DNA from: a virus
Strand: one strand, 5' to 3'
IMG/VR virus record: IMGVR_UViG_3300031857_000010
Coordinates: 62,001-126,000 of that record
DNA length: 64,000 nucleotides
Shown here: positions 44,890 to 52,000 of the stretch, in pieces
Layout of the letters: the number at the start of each line of letters is the position of its first letter
How positions within the stretch are numbered: the stretch's first letter is position 1
The notes under the pieces: model-generated
Databases searched by the model: none
Seen by the model: the letters and a program-made list of their open reading frames with translations, nothing else
Told to the model about the DNA's origin: nothing
Translations under genes and position numbers: made by a program

Positions 44890-46230
44890 ATGGCTATAGA
44901 AGATTTGGATGACTCTAAATTATTATTTCCTTCTGATGGGAATAACAATAAAAAAAATAGATCAAACACTCCGCTGTTAGATAATTTTGGAAAAGATATT
45001 ACAAAATTAGCTGCTTCTGGAAAAATTGAACCTGCAGTAGGAAGAGAAAATGAAGTAGATAGAATTATTCAAATTTTAAGTAGAAAGAAAAAGAATAATC
45101 CTGTATTAGTTGGTCAACCCGGTGTAGGTAAAACTGCGATTGTAGAATCTCTTGCAAATAAAATAGTTGATAAAAAGGTTAGTGTTGTTCTTCATGATAA
45201 AAGAATAGTAAGCTTAGATATTTCACTCATAGTTGCCGGAACAAAATACAGAGGTCAGTTTGAGGAAAGGATGAAAGCAATTATGGATGAAATTGAAAAT
45301 AATCCTAACATTATTTTATTTATTGATGAATTACACACCATAATTGGTGCTGGTAATTCTGCTGGATCTTTAGATGTTTCTAATATTATAAAACCTGCTC
45401 TTGCAAGAGGTACAATGCAAATTATAGGTGCTACAACAATTGAAGAATATAAAAAATCGATTGAAAAAGATGGGGCTATGGAAAGAAGGTTTCAAAAAGT
45501 AATGATTGAGGAACCCTCTATTGAAGAAACTAAAACTATTCTTAATAACATTAAAGGAATTTATGAGGATTTTCATAATGTTACTTTTGATGCCGAAGCA
45601 ATAACATCTGCAGTAGATTATTCTGTTAGATATATTACCAATAGATTTTTACCAGATAAAGCGATCGATATTATTGATGAAGCAGGTGCTAGATTACATT
45701 TGGATAATCTCCACTTACCAGTAGAATTAGAAGTTCTTGAAAATAAATTGAATGATCTTAAGAACGAAAAAAACGAAGTAATAAAATCTCAAAAATATGA
45801 GCAAGCTGCTAAGATCAGAGACAAGGAGAGAGATTTAATAAAAGAAATAGAGATTTTTAAATACAACTGGCAAAATCAACAAAAAACCAAAAGGGTTCCT
45901 GTCACAGAACATGATATTGCGAGAGTCGTTTCAAAAATGATTGGAATTCCGGTAACTCAAATCACAGAAAGTGAAGGTGTTCGTCTAATGAAAATGGGTG
46001 AAGAGTTGAAAAAAAGGGTTATTGGACAGGATGAAGCAATTGAAAAAATATCCGAATCTATTCAGCGATCAAGATCTGGATTGAGTAATCCAAAAAAACC
46101 TATTGCAAGTTTTTTGTTTCTTGGTTCAACTGGTATTGGTAAGTGTTTAGGAAAAAATACAGAAATAACAATAATGGCTGATGATATTTTAATAAATAAA
46201 ATATTAGAAAACAGAAAAAACAAAAATTAA
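44890..46230 (+). CDS. ClpC-like AAA+ unfoldase, N-terminal part, ending in a split-intein N-fragment
   Basis: A 446-residue protein. Residues ~35-330 are the first AAA+ domain of a Hsp100 unfoldase: GQPGVGKTAIVESLA (75-89), ILFIDELHTIIGAG, GATTIEEYKK, RRFQKVMIEEPS. A ClpC-type UVR middle segment follows (SQKYEQAAKIRDKE), then the start of the second AAA+ domain. Its Walker A motif FLGSTGIGK stops at Lys418. The next residue, Cys419, begins a 28-residue intein N-fragment (CLGKNTEITIMADD...) ending at a stop codon. The C-terminal half is encoded at 47384. There is no ClpN domain, only ~30 residues before AAA1. Confidence 0.92.
   Translation: MAIEDLDDSKLLFPSDGNNNKKNRSNTPLLDNFGKDITKLAASGKIEPAVGRENEVDRIIQILSRKKKNNPVLVGQPGVGKTAIVESLANKIVDKKVSVVLHDKRIVSLDISLIVAGTKYRGQFEERMKAIMDEIENNPNIILFIDELHTIIGAGNSAGSLDVSNIIKPALARGTMQIIGATTIEEYKKSIEKDGAMERRFQKVMIEEPSIEETKTILNNIKGIYEDFHNVTFDAEAITSAVDYSVRYITNRFLPDKAIDIIDEAGARLHLDNLHLPVELEVLENKLNDLKNEKNEVIKSQKYEQAAKIRDKERDLIKEIEIFKYNWQNQQKTKRVPVTEHDIARVVSKMIGIPVTQITESEGVRLMKMGEELKKRVIGQDEAIEKISESIQRSRSGLSNPKKPIASFLFLGSTGIGKCLGKNTEITIMADDILINKILENRKNKN
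46144..46227 (+). mobile_element. Split intein N-fragment (28 aa)
   Basis: It starts at Cys419 directly after the Walker A lysine (GSTGIGK|CLGKNTEITIM), as expected for intein block A, and ends at TAA 46228. At 28 residues it is much shorter than the ~100-aa N-fragments of common split inteins, and similar to the atypical class with very short N-fragments. Confidence 0.88.
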
Positions 46231-46234
46231 CACT

Positions 46235-46283
46235 ATTTAGGTTTAACAGGGATAGGAAAATTAGTATCCCTGTATTCCTAAAT
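46235..46283 (+). promoter_or_regulatory. Long stem-loop over the endonuclease gene start
   Basis: An inner perfect 9-bp stem (ACAGGGATA / TATCCCTGT, 10-base loop) and an outer 7-bp stem (ATTTAGG / CCTAAAT), separated by a small internal loop. The outer right arm runs into the ATG at 46282, so the folded RNA would hide the endonuclease start codon. This fits the translational control known for phage homing endonuclease genes, or a remnant of the mobile unit's boundary. Confidence 0.65.
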
Positions 46284-47379
46284 GATAATTAAAAGTAGAA
46301 AAAAAGTATTGTTCAATATCGAATCAATAGAAGAGTTTGAAAAATATTTAAGTAAAGAGATTAAGAATTTCAAAAATTTAAATAATTTAGAAAAAGGACA
46401 AAGAGAAAATCTTATAGTTGCTCTTTCAGAAAAAAATGAAATAGGTATAAAAAAATTCAGAAATATATTTGTAAAAAATTATATTAATTGTAAAACACTT
46501 TTTAATAAAAAATATTGGTTAGAAAGGGGTTATTCTCACGAAGAGGCAGTTAGTGAAATTTTTAAAATTCAAAAAATTAACAACATAAAAGCGGTTGAAG
46601 TAATGCAAGATTTAAAAAAATATGATCTTAATAATTACAAAAAAAAAAGAAATATCTATGTTGAGTATTGGATAGAAAAAGGATTCACTATTGAAGAAGC
46701 AAAAATAAAATTAAAAGAAAGACAATCAACTTTTTCACTTGAAAAACTTAAATTAAAATATGGCGAGAAAGAAGGTTTAATCAAATTCAATCAACGTAAT
46801 GATAAGTGGCAAAATAGTCTTTATAGTAAAATGACTTTTGAACAAAAAAATGAATTTGAAAAAAGCAAGTGTATAACCAAAGATAAAATGGTTTCTAAGT
46901 ACGGTGAAAAATTGGCTACAGAAAAATGGGAAAATTATATTAAGACTCACTCAAATATGTGGAATGCGTCTGGTATATCAAAAAAATACATTGATGAAAT
47001 TCTATCTATTATTGGACCTGATGAAATTGAAACTGAAACCATATTTTACGGTTCAGATATAAAAAGTGAATTTTACCTATATGACAAAGAAACGATGTCT
47101 TTGTATTGGTATGATCTCACTTTTTTTGATAGAAAAAAAATAATAGAATTTGACGGTATTCACGTACATCCGGATCCAAATGCTCTTGAAAATGAACGTT
47201 TAAATTGGAAACAAGCGTACACAAATAAAAGTTATGAAGAAGCTTTGTCAAAAGATATAGCTAAAGAACAATTTGCAATAAAAAATGGTTTTGAAGTACT
47301 TAGAATTAGATTACCAAAACATTCAACAAATACAATAAAAGAGTCTATTGATAAATGCATAAAATTTATAAAAAAATAA
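46282..47379 (+). CDS. Free-standing EDxHD (Vsr-like) homing endonuclease between split intein halves
   Basis: A 365-residue protein. The C-terminal ~110 residues form a Vsr/EDxHD-type nuclease core: a SEFYLYD...YWYDLTFFDRKKIIEFDGIHVHPDP stretch (split as YWYDLTFF and IIEFDGIHVHPDP; Glu289, Asp291, His294, His296, Asp298), then LSKDIAKEQFAIKNGFEVLRI. This order matches the family of free-standing homing endonucleases found within fractured, split-intein phage genes. The N-terminal ~220 residues hold two EEAxxEI/KLKER-type helical repeats (YWLERGYSHEEAVSE, YWIEKGFTIEEAKIK) that probably recognise DNA. It starts 51 bases after the N-part stop, and its own stop is 4 bases before the C-part ORF. 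Confidence 0.85.
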   Translation: MIIKSRKKVLFNIESIEEFEKYLSKEIKNFKNLNNLEKGQRENLIVALSEKNEIGIKKFRNIFVKNYINCKTLFNKKYWLERGYSHEEAVSEIFKIQKINNIKAVEVMQDLKKYDLNNYKKKRNIYVEYWIEKGFTIEEAKIKLKERQSTFSLEKLKLKYGEKEGLIKFNQRNDKWQNSLYSKMTFEQKNEFEKSKCITKDKMVSKYGEKLATEKWENYIKTHSNMWNASGISKKYIDEILSIIGPDEIETETIFYGSDIKSEFYLYDKETMSLYWYDLTFFDRKKIIEFDGIHVHPDPNALENERLNWKQAYTNKSYEEALSKDIAKEQFAIKNGFEVLRIRLPKHSTNTIKESIDKCIKFIKK

Positions 47380-47383
47380 TAAA

Positions 47384-47800
47384 ATGATTGAATTAAAAGT
47401 AAAAATAGAAGAGATATTCGAAGCAGTTTCTCAATTAGAAGCTCAAGAATTTATTCCAGAAAAAGAGATTTTTCAAAAATCTAAAATAATGGTCAAAAAC
47501 GAATTTGGTAAATGGATAAATGTTTTAGGTATGATCACAAAAAAAGATCAAGTTCGTGAAATTAAATTTTCTGATGGAAGCTTCTGTGTAGTTGCAGATA
47601 ATCACAAAATACGTAAAGAAAAGAATGAATGTTGTTTAGTTTCTAATTTGTTGATCGGAGATTTTGTTGAAAAGGCAGATGAAAGTAAAATTTCTGTAAT
47701 TAGCAACAATTTAACAGGTGAAATTGAAACTGTTTTTGATATGCACGTTGATTCTGAAACTCATTTATATCAAACAGAAAATGGAATTGTACATCACAAC
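47384..47800 (+). mobile_element. Split intein C-fragment (139 aa)
   Basis: The first 139 residues of the downstream ORF form an intein lacking block A. It has a block-B-like CVVADNHKIR (His74), DQVREIKFSDGSF, and C-terminal blocks TVFDMHVDSETHLY and ENGIVHHN, with canonical His-Asn followed by Thr+1. It complements the 28-aa N-fragment. Confidence 0.9.
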
Positions 47801-48643
47801 ACAGAATTATCTAAAGCACTATCTGAATATTTATTTAATGATGAAGATTCGCTAATTAGAATTGACATGAGTGAATATATGGAACCACATAGTGTATCAA
47901 AATTAATAGGTGCTCCTCCGGGATATGTTGGTCATGGTGATGGCGGTCAATTGACTGAAAAAGTTAGAAATAAACCTTATAGTATTGTTTTATTTGATGA
48001 AATAGAAAAGGGTCATAAAGATGTGATAAATATTTTATTACAGCTTTTGGATGAAGGAAAATTGACTGATGGAGACGGTGTTGAAATTAATTTTAAAAAT
48101 ACTGTGGTTATTATGACATCAAATATTGGAACGCAAGAAATTACTGAAAACAAACCAGTAGGATTCAATTCAGATCTTTTGAAAAATAATCTTGAAAACC
48201 AAAGGATAATTGAAAAGGCATTAAAAAAACATTTCAGACCGGAGTTGCTTAATAGAATTGATGATGTTGTTATATTCCAAAAATTGACCCAAGATAATGT
48301 ATTAGATATCGTAAAAATTCATTTAAGAAACTTTGAAAAAAATGTTATTTCTCAAGGAATAAATGTTGAATTTACAGATAAAATGATTGATTTTATTGGT
48401 GAAGAAGGTTATTCTGACGAATATGGAGCAAGGCCTATTCTTAGAGTTATAACAAAATTTGTTGAAACTCCTTTGTCTAAAGAATTACTTCTCAAAAAAA
48501 TTATAAAAGGTGATGATATTATCATTGATTTTGACAAAGAAAAAGGAACTTTAATTTCTAAAAGAGAAGAAAAAAAAGAAACCAAAGTTAAAAATGTTGT
48601 CAAAAAAAAGGTTACGAGAAAAAAGAAAGAGGATAATATTTAA
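47384..48643 (+). CDS. ClpC-like AAA+ unfoldase, C-terminal part, preceded by split-intein C-fragment
   Basis: A 419-residue protein. Residues 1-139 are the intein C-fragment. The extein (280 aa) starts TELSKALSEYLF, exactly what should follow the Walker A lysine of the second AAA+ domain. Then come RIDMSEYMEPHSVSKLIGAPPGYVGH, Walker B SIVLFDEIEKGH, sensor 1 TSNIGT, RPELLNRID and the C-terminal small domain. KPVGFN near 256-261 lies where ClpC and ClpA have their ClpP-binding loop (VGF/IGL). Trans-splicing would give a 698-aa unfoldase. A basic tail (KKKVTRKKKEDNI) ends the protein. Confidence 0.92.
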   Translation: MIELKVKIEEIFEAVSQLEAQEFIPEKEIFQKSKIMVKNEFGKWINVLGMITKKDQVREIKFSDGSFCVVADNHKIRKEKNECCLVSNLLIGDFVEKADESKISVISNNLTGEIETVFDMHVDSETHLYQTENGIVHHNTELSKALSEYLFNDEDSLIRIDMSEYMEPHSVSKLIGAPPGYVGHGDGGQLTEKVRNKPYSIVLFDEIEKGHKDVINILLQLLDEGKLTDGDGVEINFKNTVVIMTSNIGTQEITENKPVGFNSDLLKNNLENQRIIEKALKKHFRPELLNRIDDVVIFQKLTQDNVLDIVKIHLRNFEKNVISQGINVEFTDKMIDFIGEEGYSDEYGARPILRVITKFVETPLSKELLLKKIIKGDDIIIDFDKEKGTLISKREEKKETKVKNVVKKKVTRKKKEDNI

Positions 48644-48683
48644 TATTTTATTTCTCGGTTCATTCTATTATTTTTATTAAATA

Positions 48684-49802
48684 ATGAATGATGATTTTTA
48701 CACATTATTGGGTTTAACTAAGGATGCCAGTCAGGATGATATAAAAAAAGCTTATAGATCTTTAAGTAAAAAATATCATCCTGATTTAAACCCTAACAAT
48801 AAAGAAGCCGAAGAAAAATTTAAAAAAATTAACGAGGCTTATTCTGTTTTAAGCGAACCAGAAAAAAGAAAACAATACGATAATAGAGGTTCTGGTTTTG
48901 GGAATTTTTCAAATTTCAACCAAGGTTTTTCAAACTTCGATTTTTTCTCTGATTTCTTTAATTTTAGAAATAATAATCAGAGACCTCAACAACAAAACCA
49001 AAAAGGTTCTGACTTAAGAATCAAATTGTCTTTTTCTTTAGAGGAAGTTGTACATGGTTCTAGAAAAACAATTAAATATAATAGAAATGTTTGTTGTTCA
49101 TCTTGCAAAGGAAATGGTTCTAAAGAAGGTATTTCTTTGAAAACATGTAATAATTGTAACGGACAAGGAAGTGTTATTAATGTTGTACAAACTCCTTTTG
49201 GTAGAATTCAAACTTCGAACCATTGCAATATTTGTAATGGTGCAGGAAAAATAATAAATGAAATTTGTAATAGTTGTGGAGCTAGAGGAATAAAAGAAAA
49301 CTTTGAAAATATTGAAATAAACGTACCTCCCGGAATTACTGAAGGATTTGTTTATAAGATCGAGAATGGTGGAAACTTTAATAATTCTCCTAACTCAATT
49401 CCCGGTGATTTGATAATACTTTGCACAATATCAGAACACATTATTTATAAAAAATTCAATAATGATATTCATAGAGATGTATTTATAAATTTTATTGATG
49501 CTATAACGGGAACTGATAATTTTATTATAAATGTTTTTGGTGAGGACATAAGAATTAAGATTGATCCAAATACTGACAATGGTAAAATATTAAGACTAAA
49601 AGGAAAAGGATTGCCCAATAACGGAAGTTATGGAGATTTATACGTTCATATAAATGTTTTTGTTCCAAAAAATTTAGATGTGAATACCTTAAATGTACTT
49701 TCACAAATAAAAGAAAAAATAGAACCTACCATTGAAAATATTAATCCAGAAATTGGCTTTTTAAACAAATCATTGAAAATCAATTCACTGTATAATAATT
49801 AA
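48684..49802 (+). CDS. dnaJ: DnaJ co-chaperone (type I Hsp40)
   Basis: A 372-residue full-length DnaJ. The J domain has the HPD triad (32-34) in KKYHPDLNP, followed by a Gly/Phe-rich linker (70-95). The four zinc-binding CxxC repeats are at Cys138/141, 155/158, 181/184 and 195/198, and the C-terminal substrate domains follow (INVPPGITEGFVYKIENGG, LRLKGKGLPNNGSYGDLYVHI). It delivers unfolded proteins to DnaK and stimulates its ATPase. No DnaK is present in the window, so it would work with the host DnaK. It follows the ClpC-like gene after 40 bases, forming a phage protein-quality-control pair. Confidence 0.95.
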   Translation: MNDDFYTLLGLTKDASQDDIKKAYRSLSKKYHPDLNPNNKEAEEKFKKINEAYSVLSEPEKRKQYDNRGSGFGNFSNFNQGFSNFDFFSDFFNFRNNNQRPQQQNQKGSDLRIKLSFSLEEVVHGSRKTIKYNRNVCCSSCKGNGSKEGISLKTCNNCNGQGSVINVVQTPFGRIQTSNHCNICNGAGKIINEICNSCGARGIKENFENIEINVPPGITEGFVYKIENGGNFNNSPNSIPGDLIILCTISEHIIYKKFNNDIHRDVFINFIDAITGTDNFIINVFGEDIRIKIDPNTDNGKILRLKGKGLPNNGSYGDLYVHINVFVPKNLDVNTLNVLSQIKEKIEPTIENINPEIGFLNKSLKINSLYNN

Positions 49803-49842
49803 AAAAAAATAAAATAATATTTATTATAAAACACTTAAAAAA

Positions 49843-50166
49843 ATGGAAAAAATAAACAAAATTTTAGGTAAGTATGGAATAATCATGCTTCTTGTGTTCA
49901 GTATTTTGACATTCTTTAACACTTGTGGAACAAAAAGTTCAATAAAGCAAACAAATAAAAGAATTGATGAATTAGAGAAAAGAGATTCTTTGAATATGGA
50001 AATTCTCTCAATTGAAAGAGAAATAAGTATTTTGAAAACATCAAGAGAAATTGTCTATACTAATAATGCAATTGTTAGAACAACAGCTAGGCCGGATGAT
50101 GTAATGAATGACTATTCTAGAAAAATAGATGAGTTACAGAAAAAATTAGATAAGTTGAAGAAATGA
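49843..50166 (+). CDS. Small membrane-anchored coiled-coil protein, 107 aa
   Basis: Residues ~10-26 (YGIIMLLVFSILTFFN) form one membrane segment, followed by TCGTKSS and then a long coiled coil (RIDELEKRDSLNMEILSIER...). It has the layout of a bitopic inner-membrane protein. The Cys after the hydrophobic stretch is not a convincing lipobox. Its stop overlaps the start of the GIY-YIG gene (ATGA). A lysis (spanin-like) or superinfection role is conceivable but unsupported. Confidence 0.6.
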   Translation: MEKINKILGKYGIIMLLVFSILTFFNTCGTKSSIKQTNKRIDELEKRDSLNMEILSIEREISILKTSREIVYTNNAIVRTTARPDDVMNDYSRKIDELQKKLDKLKK

Positions 50167-50969
50167 TAATTTACAAAACTACAAATCTTTTAAATGGTAA
50201 GATATATATAGGTAAGGATAAGAAAAATAATAAAAATTATTTGGGTAGTGGAGTTGCCTTAAAAGAGAGTATAAAAAAATACGGAAAAAATAATTTTAAA
50301 AAAGAAATTATTTGTTTTTGTAATAATTTAGAAGAGTTGAATGAAAAAGAAAAATATTATATTAAATTTTACAATTCTCAAGATAAAAATATTGGATATA
50401 ATATAACTGAAGGGGGCGATGGTAATAGTTTGAGTTGGAATGGTCCAAAATTGACTGATTCTCATAAACAAAATATATCAGATGGTTTAAAAAAATCAGA
50501 TAAATTTAAGAAAATGTGGGAAGGCGATGAACACAAGAAAAAATTAAAGGAATCTAGGGCAAAATCAGAAAAAGTTAAGAAAATTATAGAATCTCAAGAT
50601 TGGAAAAATAAAATTAGTGAATCAGTGAAAAATTCAGAAAAATTTAAGGAGGCTATTAAAAACCCAGAAAGATCTCAAAAAATTAGTAAATCAATGTTGG
50701 AATCAGAAATTTTAAAAAAATCTAGATCGTCTAATGAATTTAAGGAAAAATGTAGTGTATGGCAAAAAGGCAAGAAAAGATCACCGGAATTTTTAAAAAA
50801 ATTTAATGAATCAAGAGCTAAAACATTCGAAGCAAAAAATAAAGAAAAAAAAGATAATTTGTTAAAAATATTACAAGAAAATGATTTTGATATTTTAGAT
50901 ACTTCAAAAAAACTAAATATAACAACCTTTTCTGTATATAGATTAATTAAAAAATTTAATTTAAGATGA
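50163..50969 (+). CDS. GIY-YIG homing endonuclease
   Basis: A 268-residue free-standing endonuclease. The GIY-YIG domain is IIYKTTNLLNGKIYIG (residues 2-17), then NYLGSGVALKESIKKYGKNN and a catalytic Glu in EKEKYYIKFYNS. It is followed by repeated NUMOD3-like basic helices (LTDSHKQNISDGLKK, ESRAKSEKV, KGKKRSPEFL) and a C-terminal HTH-like segment (LDTSKKLNITTFSVYRLI). It overlaps both neighbours by exactly four bases (ATGA at both ends), so it is nested tightly in the operon. Confidence 0.9.
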   Translation: MIIYKTTNLLNGKIYIGKDKKNNKNYLGSGVALKESIKKYGKNNFKKEIICFCNNLEELNEKEKYYIKFYNSQDKNIGYNITEGGDGNSLSWNGPKLTDSHKQNISDGLKKSDKFKKMWEGDEHKKKLKESRAKSEKVKKIIESQDWKNKISESVKNSEKFKEAIKNPERSQKISKSMLESEILKKSRSSNEFKEKCSVWQKGKKRSPEFLKKFNESRAKTFEAKNKEKKDNLLKILQENDFDILDTSKKLNITTFSVYRLIKKFNLR

Positions 50970-51934
50970 ATAAAAATTCTATTTCAAAAATGACTTGGCT
51001 AATAATAATATCTTTCTTATTAGTTCCAATTTGTGTAAGTGTAATTAGTACGATTCACGTTATTAATTTCTTTTCACTGTCAAACGGTTTTGGTCTTGCA
51101 TTAACTTTAGCTATTGCTTTTGAAATTGGTGCATTATCTGCATTGGCTGGTTTGGTTGCTTTGGGTAAAATAAATAAAAATGTTGTTTGGTTTATATTTA
51201 TTTTGTTAACTATTTTTCAAGTTAATGGAAATACATATTACGCTTATGATGTTTTGACACAGAAAATGGTTATTGAACCAAATTTGATTAAAAATTGGGC
51301 TGAATTATTTGGTTTGGCAGATGAAGATCCAATTTTTATAAAAAGAATAATAGCATTGATATCTGGTGGTATTTTACCAATAGTTTCTCTTGCTTTTTTA
51401 GATTTATTAGTTGATTACATCAGAAAAACATTTGGTATTGAAGAAAACAAATTACCTGAAAATATAGATTTGAAAAAAAATACTGAAGTTAATTTAGAAG
51501 ATACTCCATCAAGTCAAATAGTAGTAGAAAGTAAAGAAGAGAAAAGTGTAATTGAAGAAGAAAATATTGACTTGGATGAAAAGTTAGATTCGATAATTTC
51601 AGATGGTAAAGTCGAAACTCATGAAGAAGAAAATTTTCAAAAAATTCTAGATGAAAAAAAGAAAAGATTAGATGATATGAGACAACCAAATATGGATATG
51701 TTGAGTGTTCTTTATGATGATGGTAAAATACAATCTGGAATGGAGTTGGCAAGTTATAATGATTTCATTAATAAGTTAGAGAAAAACAGGTACTCTCAAA
51801 AAGAAATAAATTTATTTTTGACATTGTGTAATTATTTAGAGATTTTTAAAGTTTCTTACACACAAAAAATTGCTTTAAAAAGTTATGATGAAGCAAAAGA
51901 AATATTATCTAACTACTTAACACTGGGTGAATAA
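50966..51934 (+). CDS. Polytopic membrane protein with acidic cytoplasmic domain
   Basis: A 322-residue protein. Four hydrophobic segments are apparent in the first ~170 residues (WLIIISFLLVPICVSVIS; ALTLAIAFEIGALSALAGLV; VVWFIFILLTIFQV; IALISGGILPIVSLAFL), then a long, highly acidic soluble part (KNTEVNLEDTPSS, EEENIDLDEKLDSI) and a helical end. I do not recognise the family. It is the last gene of its operon before a strong terminator. Confidence 0.65.
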   Translation: MNKNSISKMTWLIIISFLLVPICVSVISTIHVINFFSLSNGFGLALTLAIAFEIGALSALAGLVALGKINKNVVWFIFILLTIFQVNGNTYYAYDVLTQKMVIEPNLIKNWAELFGLADEDPIFIKRIIALISGGILPIVSLAFLDLLVDYIRKTFGIEENKLPENIDLKKNTEVNLEDTPSSQIVVESKEEKSVIEEENIDLDEKLDSIISDGKVETHEEENFQKILDEKKKRLDDMRQPNMDMLSVLYDDGKIQSGMELASYNDFINKLEKNRYSQKEINLFLTLCNYLEIFKVSYTQKIALKSYDEAKEILSNYLTLGE

Positions 51935-51954
51935 ATAACGTATATTGCAAAAAG

Positions 51955-51983
51955 AAAGGCGATCATTTTTGATCGCCTTTTTT
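51955..51983. terminator. Bidirectional intrinsic terminator
   Basis: A perfect 11-bp stem AAAGGCGATCA / TGATCGCCTTT with a TTTT loop and flanking A/T runs, between convergent genes ending at 51934 and 52001. Confidence 0.9.
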
Positions 51984-52000
51984 AATTTAAAAAATTAAAG

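Noticed and set aside
44890-48643. Alternative that the unfoldase is a frameshifted pseudogene
   Set aside because: The breakpoints coincide exactly with intein splice residues (Cys at the N-junction, His-Asn/Thr at the C-junction), and all three ORFs are intact.
49843-50166. Lipoprotein or spanin call for the 107-aa protein
   Set aside because: The Cys after the hydrophobic segment lacks a lipobox (FNTC), and no partner lysis gene is visible.
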